From the NCBI RefSeq assembly GCF_002865645.1, contig NW_020194620.1, positions 255,353-319,352 of the forward strand: a stretch of DNA of 64,000 bases, in the 5' to 3' direction. The notes under the pieces were generated by a model, which saw nothing but the letters and a program-made list of their open reading frames with translations, was not told where the DNA came from and ran no database searches. Position 1 is the stretch's first letter, and each line of letters starts with the position of its first letter. Of the stretch, positions 56,251-64,000 are shown piece after piece. Source of the stretch: Hyaloscypha bicolor E (taxonomy: Eukaryota > Ascomycota > Leotiomycetes > Helotiales > Hyaloscyphaceae). The translations under genes were made by a program, and so were the position numbers.

Positions 56251-56868
56251 TGTCGCTTTCGTGATTATTATTTTTGGGGGTTTTCACAACTCTAGAATAT
56301 GGAGATGTTGGTGCGGGTTATCGAGGGGAGATTATACCAACCGGTGACCAAGGCCCTGCGAGCTCGATAACCCACTCACTTGCAAGAAAAAGATGAAGTC
56401 AATGAGAAAAATCTTAGGCAATCCATCGAGAAGATACTCTATGAGGTGGTCACATGCCCGCTCATTTCGCTTAAACAAGTGCCCAAGCGAGCCGAGCCCC
56501 TTCCTGGCTTGACTTCTTACAATTCGCGACACGTTTCTTGCCTGTCTACATTGCCAGTGTCACTTCTTACTATCCCTTTATTAGCAGTTGTTGAGTTTTC
56601 CTATAGCACATTGGCTACAGCTTCTTTTCAGAACCGCGAGGTATGGAGAAAAGAGACGACATGGGCCCTGAAACAAGCGAGAGAAGTATTTGGCATGCAT
56701 TGCTGCTTCATTGTCGACCTTGCTGGGCATTCAAAAGAACTACCCTTGAATTTAGGGGTGTACGAAAACACGTATAATTTCCCATGCAAGCCACCTTGTA
56801 CTTAAAAGCATTCCTACAGCCGCATAAATGCTCGCTCAGCGATCTCATCAATTCTCTGCTAACTGTCA

Positions 56869-57970
56869 TCATGCGCCCAGCTTGTCCAAAAAGTCCATAT
56901 GATAATAAGAAATGCTTCCTTCGACTTCCTTGCCATTCTCAAACAAGTTACCTTTCGTCACCTCACATCGCGCCTCCGGTTGCTACGAGATCCCAAGTCA
57001 ACCATCTCTTCTCTTCTCTTCTCAAAAACAGATAGACTTACCAGTTCCTTGCAATAGTGAAAGCAAGGCCAAAGGATATCGTCCCTCGAACACATGGCTA
57101 GGATTGGAATCGTAATGCTCTTGAAGTATTTCAGCTTTGGCTGAAAAAAAGACACGCCATACGCCTGGTCACGACCCTTCCAAGCGCGGAGACTGTCGAT
57201 AACTTCGTGATTCTTCAGCTCGAGGGTGTCCCAAAGCGGTCCATTTAGTGTATTCCAGACCTTCATAAAGTGGAGCCGTCCTCCTTTGGCTTTAAGTGTT
57301 CACTGAATCAGCTTCGCCATTCTGACAGAGGGTTGGAGTCACTACGAGGGGAAATTGATGCATGTCCACGGAATAACCCTTGTTCAATACACGCAATACA
57401 TCCGGTTCATAACCACTGGTTTAAGGAAGAGGTGAGTGTTAAACACCTACCTTGCTCCATTCGCCTCCAATGATCTTGTATGAAGCCGCCTGTTCTTCTT
57501 CACTCATCAACGCTGGTCCCGAGAGAGCGACAGTAAAAATCTCAGTAGGATAGATGGCTGCCAATTCCATAGCATGAGCAGAGCCGGAGTGGTGTCCAAT
57601 TAAATGCATTTTAGGCAGTTTCAGGTGGCGAAATAGTCCCATCCAGATATCAACGTAGTATCTGGTACTTGCCGGATCCTCAGGCGGGTCATACGAGCAC
57701 CCAAACCTGAAGAGGTATTAGCAACTTGTTTTAAATTTGCGACCGGGGAAGCAAGTTCCGGAAAACAAACCCTGGCATGTCTGGTGCGTAGCAATCGTGC
57801 CCACGCTCAGCGTACTGCTTCATCATCGACTGGTAGGACCACCCACATGATGCAGATTGATGCAGAAAGACTACGGGTGCCTTTTTCTCAGTTGCAGTGG
57901 TGAGGATGTAGCGGTAGTGAATTTGGCCCTCTGGGGCATCCCAAAAAGCTCTCTTAATTATTCCAGTCAT
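56869..57970 (-). pseudogene. Alpha/beta hydrolase, nearly intact but with one frameshift
   Basis: Exon 1 (57970-57771) starts MTGIIKRAFWDAPEG and has VFLHQSASCGWSYQSMMKQY (oxyanion region). The join DMPGF-GCSYDPPEDPAS leads into exon 2 (57706-57451), with the nucleophile elbow LIGHHSGSAHAMELA. Exon 3 appears to start at 57289 as PKEDGS, but about 57271-57273 one base is missing: HFMKVWNTLNGPLWD continues in the next frame. Later segments AWKGRDQAYGVSFFQPK and PILAMCSRDDILWPCFHY (acid residue region) are well preserved. A last exon, after an intron from about 57013 to about 56946, gives VTKGNLFENGKEVEG...DKLGA and TGA at 56869. One indel is the only lesion, so either recent inactivation or a sequencing error. 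Substrate unknown. Confidence 0.75.
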
Positions 57971-58559
57971 AATGTTTTAGATGAAGTTCTAGATGAATTA
58001 AGCAAGAGTGTGGATTTAACCCTCATATTCTCGAATAGGGGGATGTAAATTATATCAATTTTGTGAGATGCCAGTGTGGCTGGACTGGCGTCCCCACTGT
58101 CGGAAGGAAGTACCGACATAGCGGGTTTATCGGACCTCAAAATAGTCGAAACGCGGGTGGTTAGCTGCTGTATTCCGGACGACACACCAAATCTCAGATT
58201 AGGTGATAAGATACATGCTCCCTAAAGGAAGGTCCAATTCAAGCTCCACTTGCGAAGCTAACACTTGACATTCCCGCCATCGCTTCGTAATATGTGGTTT
58301 GAAAGGACAGTTTAAAGGCTCTTCTAGGCGAGTCAGAGTAGCAATACGAGAGAGAATTGAGTTAATACTACATTAGCACCGCTCCTGCCTCACAAAATCA
58401 TAAAGCCTTTCTACTCTCTAGGCTTTAGGCTTGCTGCGGGTTCGTCAGTGAAGTCAGAATCCTGCTCGTCACTTCGGCACCGCTGCCGTTATCACTATGA
58501 AAAACATTGAAAATTATGAGAATCTGGATTTCCCCAGCATGGCCAGGATCAGGCCCTGC

Positions 58560-59045
58560 AACGATTACTAATATCGCACAATCGATTATAATTAATGCAC
58601 AATTATAAGATATCAATTATTATTAATTATTTAGCGAGTAAGTCCCCTAAAGATTCATAAGATTATTATCTATAATTACGGGAGTTTCAAGTATATCCTA
58701 GATTTTAATTTCGGATAATTTTGGTACTATTTGTTATATACTAAAAGTATTTTATTAAATAATTATTCTAATTAACTTTACTTCTTTAATAATATAGCTT
58801 ATAAGAGATTTAGACTTATACCTGTCCCAATACTGCGTTTTCTAGTAAGAAGAGTAAATAAATTATTATAAAGCTAGCTCAAGTTTACTTAACTTAATAT
58901 TTATCTTAGAAGTACTTCTTATATAAATTTATTATAGAAAGTACTTATAAATTCTCCCTTGGTAATTAATTCCTTATAAATTATTATTAATTATTGCAAT
59001 TACTTACTATTTCTTTAAGTAATTAGTAATTAGTTGATGTCCTAA
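58560..59045. other. AT-rich stretch, probably RIP-mutated
   Basis: About 480 bases of TTATTAATTA-type sequence without open frames; sharp composition change at about 59045. Confidence 0.65.
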
Positions 59046-59141
59046 TAACCGTTGCCGAGCCTGGTCAAGATTAATCCCTACGCTGTGAGGCACAGAAGCA
59101 TTGGTCTGGGACGGAACTGCGCGGAGAAAGGAGTAGTTTAG

Positions 59142-59161
59142 CACGTGACACTTGTCACGTG
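59142..59161. repeat. Perfect 8-bp inverted repeat CACGTGAC-ACTT-GTCACGTG
   Basis: The two 8-bp arms flank a 4-base spacer, giving two overlapping-symmetry CACGTG boxes 12 bases apart. CACGTG is the core for bHLH regulators. It stands about 1.2 kb upstream of the sugar transporter, too far to assign with confidence. Confidence 0.7.
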
Positions 59162-60233
59162 TAAGCAGAAGATGGACCTCTGGGAGACCAGAGAGGAAAG
59201 CGGATAGAACAGTCGCCTTTAAGGGCTGTCTACATCGAGGAGTATAATAGAGAAGTTGCGAGAGTAAGTTTTGAATTGAACATCAGCTTGACCCAAAGAG
59301 CGTACCGAAACAGGACTGGAGATGAATCGGCCGCTCCAGGTGAGCCTTTAAAACTTCTTCCCGCATTATCTTCTCGGCCTGTTTCCTGAAGGATTGAAAC
59401 GATAACAGGGAAGAATTGCGTTTCATGTCGTGCCCTAGCGCGCGGCATTAAATACAAAGAGCCGCAGTGCGCCCGACTCTCTGTTTCAGATCATCTCAGC
59501 TCAGCTTCAATTACTTTCTCCAAATCCCACCCCCACGCCACTCTCCTCCAGCTCCCCGTTCTCCACTGTCCACAATGTCCTCGCGACTCATGACTCCGCA
59601 GAAGAGTTCCTAAAGAACAGACTGTCGCTAAATCGGGCCGTGGGCGTGCGTGTTCCTCGGTGTCAAGTTTTACGAGACACGTCTTACTAAGGCCGAAGTC
59701 GCGTGTGTAATGCTTTCGTTGAGCGATTTTCGTGTCATCCCACCTTTCAGCTATTAATACTTTCTGCTTATGCATCTCCATACCACTACGTACATTTCGA
59801 TTTCTTCACTCTTCCATCAAGTGGTCGGGACACGATGGAAATAGCTGCACGCTCACGGCATGCTTGAGAAAGCCGCTTGTGACATCGGAAGTTGTTCTTC
59901 AGTCTACGATTTCTAAAACTTCGGTCCTGTATCTCTGCCGAATTGCCTTGGTTCTGCGCAATGGAGAAACAAAGTTAGCTTTAGATCTGGGACGAATCTC
60001 GGCCACAATGCGGAAACTCACCGAGCTGGCGGTCCGATATGAATGCAAGACTACGAGACTGCGCGGGAGATCCAGGCAGAGCCCAAGCGACCCCGTGACT
60101 CCAACATATCGACTCTCGAGACCCTCGGGGTGTAATGTGAGGAGTGTGGAGACCATGATGGGGCTCTCAAAGGGCCGATTCATTTCAAGTAAAAGCTGCG
60201 ATAGGAATCAGAGGCGGCAGGTCGCCTCGCGAG

Positions 60234-60240
60234 TATATAT
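60234..60240 (+). promoter_or_regulatory. TATA-like element of the sugar transporter
   Basis: TATATAT about 98 bases before the ATG at 60338, followed by a C/T-rich stretch (CATTCCAACATCACA) directly before the start codon. Confidence 0.5.
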
Positions 60241-60337
60241 TCCACCAGCTCGCACCCATTTGCAGATTTGTCAAGCTTTTTTTCGTCATCCTATTCAATA
60301 TTATTCCTTCTTGTTTTAATCTCATTCCAACATCACA

Positions 60338-62080
60338 ATGGGCGGCGGAGTAGCATTTCAAGGCACAGCGGATACAGGCCGTGTCGAAGCTCCAGTGACA
60401 TGGAAGTCATATATGATGTGTGCTTTTGCAGCATTTGGTGGAATCTTCTTTGGCTTTGACTCTGGATACATCAGTGGAGTTCTGGCCATGGACTACTTCA
60501 TCAGCCTCTTTACCGGCCTCCCCATTCCAGGTCCAGGTGCATCGAAAGCAGTGCAAAACGCCTTCGTCATCCCAACTCCTCACAAATCCTTGATTGTATC
60601 AATTCTCTCGGCAGGAACTTTCTTCGGTGCCATTCTTGCCGGTGATCTTGCGGACTGGTTTGGGAGAAGGACAACAGTTATTCTGGGATGTATTGTGTAT
60701 GGGCTTGGCTGCATCTTGCAGACTGCATCCACTGGCTTGGGTTTGTTGGTCGTAGGCCGTCTCATCGCTGGGTTCGGTGTCGGCTTCGTGTCCGCAATCA
60801 TCATTCTATACATGTCTGAGATTGCACCGAAAGGAGTGAGAGGCGCCATTGTGTCTGGTAAGATTCCCTCCCACCAACACTCCCTGAACGTTTCTGACAT
60901 ATTCCAGGCTACCAATTCGCCATCACAATTGGCCTTCTTCTCGCATCATGCGTTGATTACGCCACCGAGAACAGAATCGACTCCGGATCCTACCGCATCC
61001 CCATGGCCCTTCAGCTTCTATGGGCCCTGATTCTCGCCGGCGGCCTGCTCTGGCTTCCCGAGTCCCCTCGCTACTTTGTGATGAAAGGACAGCTCGACAA
61101 AGCCGCCCACGTCCTCGAACGCCTTCGTGACCAGCCTCCCGGATCAGAACTCGTACAAGCCGAGCTCACTGAGATCATCGCAAATCACGAGTACGAAATG
61201 TCGGTGATCCCTCAAAGCGGCTACTTTTCCAGCTGGGCAAACTGCTTCAGAGGCAGTCTCCTCAACCCAGCTAGCAACCTCCGACGGACAATCTTGGGCA
61301 CGAGCTTACAGATGATGCAACAGTGGACTGGAATCAACTTTATCTTTTACTTCGGAACGACGTTCTTCACGCAGCTTGGGACGATCAACAATCCGTTCCT
61401 GATTAGCTTGATCACGACTTTGGTGAACGTCTGCTCCACCCCAATTTCATTCTGGATTATTGAACGATTTGGTCGACGAACAATTATGATCTGGGGTGCT
61501 TTGGGCATGGTTTTGTGCGAATTTATCGTTGCAATTATCGGTGTTACGGACTCCGCCAAGCCTGCTATCTCAGCTATGATCGCGTTTATCTGTATCTACA
61601 TCTTCTTCTTTGCAACAACTTGGGGACCTGGTGCATGGGTTGTCACCGGTGAAGTTTTCCCACTGCCAATTCGGTCAAGAGGTGTTGCATTGTCGACTGC
61701 TTCGAACTGGCTGTGGAACTGCGTATGTTCAACACCCGTCAAAACTCAACTGCTTAACTGACTGTCCACAGATCATCACAATCATCACGCCATACATCAC
61801 TTCCACAGCAGGTGGTGGAGTCGATCTTGGACCGAAGATCTTCTTCCTTTGGGGATCTCTTTGCCTGTTATGTCTGATTTACGCCTACTTCCTTATCCCA
61901 GAGACCAAGGGTCTTACGCTGGAGCAGGTCGATAGAATGTTGGAGGAGACTACGCCTATGACGAGTGCCAAGTGGGTGCCGCATAGCACATATGCTGCTG
62001 AGATGGGTATGACTGAGAAGGCGACACCTCATGGAATTGAGCATGTCGAGTCGGGGAAGGATACGGATTCGAGCGTCTAA
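60338..62080 (+). CDS. MFS sugar (hexose) transporter
   Basis: Three exons (60338-60857, 60908-61722, 61772-62080) encode 547 residues with 12 predicted helices. Sugar-porter marks are FFGFDSGYISGVL in TM1, DLADWFGRRTTV (loop 2-3 motif), VGRLIAGFGVGFVS (TM4), LPESPRYFVMKG after TM6, QQWTGINFIFYFGTTFF in TM7, IIERFGRRTIM (loop 8-9 repeat of the motif), WGPGAWVVTGEVFPLPIRSRGVAL and LIPETKGLTLEQVD after TM12. It belongs to the fungal hexose/monosaccharide proton symporter group, plasma-membrane located. The extension at about residues 60-75 (GLPIPGPGAS) is a variable extracellular loop. No lesions. Substrate within the sugars is not determined. Confidence 0.93.
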
Positions 62081-62327
62081 GTCTAAGGGAATCCCACGAT
62101 AGCGGTTTGAACTGAAGGTAGTGAGTGGTAGGGCGGTGAGACAAATATACGGACGAGAGCCCTAAAATACAATAGACTTCGTAATGGTTTCCATCCCCTT
62201 TGAGTGCTTTCTAATGACGTTTTCTCGGATTGAACATCCACTTTAGTGGCCGTTCAGGTTCAAAATGAATTTGGCGTGAGGTTCTCCGAACAACGATATT
62301 CTTCGCTTTCGAGCTCGAGAATCATTC

Positions 62328-62606
62328 TTAGGTTCTTGCCTTCGCCCTCTCGCTTTTTTGTTTCAGGAGTGCTTCAACTTGGATAGCGACGAATTTTCGG
62401 AAGTCTTTCCTCGCTAATGCCTCCTCTGCTTCGCTACCGCCACCAAAGTTGGATATGGCTGCGCCATGTTCAAGTAACATGATCGCAATTCCAGAATCCC
62501 CTCGCTGCATCCAGGGAATAAGCAAGGTGTCATAATAACCAACTTCACTGATGACATCCGCTCCGTGGTGAAGCAACAGCTGAACGATTACTGAGGCCCA
62601 CAGCTA
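62328..62606 (-). pseudogene. Ankyrin-repeat protein fragment (C-terminal end)
   Basis: A frame reading SVIVQLLLHHGADVISEVGY and IAIMLLEHGAAISNFGGGSE carries two ankyrin-like L-L-x-H-G-A repeats and ends in a basic helix (LLKQKSERAKART). It is cut off upstream at about 62606, where short CTAGCTAG repeats and then a C run begin. About 90 residues remain. Confidence 0.6.
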
Positions 62607-62676
62607 GCTAGCGGACAAATCCGAGAAGCGAAAAGTGATTTTCTGATTTTCTGATTTTCGCACTGGCGCCCGCACA

Positions 62677-62692
62677 CCCCCCCCCCCCCCCC
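62677..62692. repeat. Homopolymer C run (16)
   Basis: Sixteen consecutive C bases, followed by TCCTCCCC. A likely assembly or sequencing weak point. Confidence 0.95.
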
Positions 62693-62749
62693 TCCTCCCC
62701 AAGGCAGAATTCCTAATTAGGGGTATAGCACCCACACGTGACTTTCGGC

Positions 62750-64000
62750 TTGGATAACGCAACAATAGTAAGGCTGCTTGCTTGTCTAATTAACGAAGTG
62801 AGAGCCTATACTACCGCGTAAAATCGTGCCAAAATTAGGCCGGGTAATATAATATAAAATTGAGTATTTATTACAAATTACTATAGTCAGGTGACCACAG
62901 GCTATAAGCCCTTCTAGGATAACGCTATTAACAGGGTCTAATGACTTCCTTAATGTTCCCGAGGTTAGAAATGAGAAAATTAAACTATTAAAATAACTGA
63001 GAAGCCGGCTAATTACTTTTTTTTAGTAATTAATTAACAAAATTATATAGGGGTAACGTTACTCGAGTTTTTTAGTACTTATATTACTAAAAAGTACGTT
63101 ATAATAGTAAAGTATACTCTGAACTTAATCCCTATTAAAATAACTTAGTGGATTTTATTAAAATAATACTATGACTTTTAATAAATCTATTACTAAATGG
63201 GCTTGTACGAATATTAATTAAGAAGAAATTACGAATAGATTAAAAGATTTATATGGAATCTCAGTTAATCCGTATATAGTCCGATAGTAACTACAAGAAT
63301 AGAATATCCAAATACATACTTAAATAGTAGATATGCCTTTTCTTTATATATAGATTATAATCCTGTATTATCTGGGAGATATAGATAAGGAAATACTTGA
63401 GGATCTTGAGGATTACGGTTATATAGCTTTAATTACTAGAGTTGTCTATATATATAAGAAGCTTGGTCTTATTTACTATATAACTATAATAAATAGGCAA
63501 GTAATAGACAAGTAACTATTTGTAATACTATAGAGTAAGCTAAATAATAGGCGGGTTATAGGTTATAGATAGTAGTATTTATATATATACTTCTATTAAT
63601 AAGGTTTATTAGTAATCCGGTTAGTCTTTCTATACTTTACTATTTCGCCCTAGCTTGGAAGGTTAGGGCCTTATTTACTAATGTATTTTATTATCTATAG
63701 GGAAAGCTTATATATAATATTATAACTCCTAGATCCCGAGACAATTATACTATAAATGTAACGGATATAGTCTAAGAAAGGAGAATATATTATACCTGGG
63801 CCGGACTAGATTTAGTTAATTAATAAATATAATAAGCTATTATTATTTGGGATCGAGATATATACTTATATTAATACTTATTTATATAATATTATCTAGA
63901 TATATATTAGAATCTCTAATTAGATTACCTATTTGGTTATATAGTAGTATCTTTAGATTTATACTCAAATAGGCTATTACTCTTATTTCTTTAGGGCTAA
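62750..64000. other. AT-rich region to window end
   Basis: Strong A+T bias and no open frame; appears to be RIP-degraded repeat DNA. Short less-biased patches (GTGAGAGCCTATACTACCGC near 62800, CCTAGCTTGGAAGGTTAGGG near 63650) may be the remains of an element. Confidence 0.6.

Noticed and set aside
59732..60319. 195-residue rightward open frame just upstream of the sugar transporter
   Set aside because: It overlaps the transporter's promoter (TATA-like element, 5' leader), has no domain, and its composition (many Ser/Arg/Thr, no pattern) looks accidental.

Overview
The window looks like nuclear DNA of a filamentous ascomycete. I judge this from short GT..AG introns (about 40-100 nt) with CTAAC/CTGAC-type branch sites, Zn2Cys6 regulators, a PTH11/rhodopsin-like receptor, HET and fungal STAND-type N-terminal domains, and long A+T-rich stretches typical of RIP (repeat-induced point mutation). 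A class such as Leotiomycetes is possible, but that is only an impression. Intact, well-spliced genes alternate with decayed genes and transposon debris.

Layout. 0-0.5 kb: 5' part of a rhodopsin/PTH11-like membrane protein. 3.0-3.7 kb: remnant of a fungal transcription factor. 3.8-5.3 kb: DOMON-cytochrome b561 redox protein. 6.9-7.6 kb: dead short-chain dehydrogenase. 8.2-10.5 kb: Zn2Cys6 regulator. 10.8-13.1 kb: STAND-N/ankyrin protein. 14.5-16.3 kb: damaged 14-TM MFS pump. 16.4-19.5 kb: repeat-rich, including an 18-bp minisatellite. 19.7-21.0 kb: Cys-rich small proteins (one broken, one intact). 21.2-23.0 kb: Baeyer-Villiger monooxygenase. 23.5-26.6 kb: AT island. 27.1-30.2 kb: large Zn2Cys6 regulator. 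31.0-32.3 kb: beta-lactamase-fold serine hydrolase. 32.8-34.1 kb: GH5 endo-mannanase with CreA-type sites. 34.6-36.0 kb: type II membrane glycosyltransferase-like protein. 38.5-42.2 kb: STAND-N/coiled-coil protein facing a HET pseudogene. 45.5-47.2 kb: alpha/beta hydrolase with a nonsense codon. 49.4-51.4 kb: SMP-30/lactonase split by a transposon. 51.8-55.1 kb: pseudogene split by a nested transposon. 56.9-58.0 kb: alpha/beta hydrolase with a frameshift. 60.3-62.1 kb: sugar transporter. 62.3-62.6 kb: ankyrin scrap. 62.7-64.0 kb: AT-rich.

The most distinctive signal is a family of three short non-autonomous DNA transposons (37400-38011, 50026-50538, 52997-53908). Their ends begin CAGTGTG, their subterminal arms are full of GAGTA/TACTC, TCACGTG motifs sit just inside the arms, and they are flanked by 8-bp target duplications. 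This is a hAT-type signature. Two copies sit inside genes, and the third carries a second, different MITE. The second theme is possible allorecognition material: two STAND-N proteins, a HET remnant, and a decayed paralogue sharing a C-terminal domain with the 38.5-42.2 kb gene.

Functionally the intact genes suggest plant-polymer use (mannanase, sugar transporter, DOMON-b561) and small-molecule oxidation and transport. There is no PKS/NRPS/terpene backbone gene, so I do not call a biosynthetic cluster. Exon joins were worked out by hand from splice consensus, reading phase and family resemblance.
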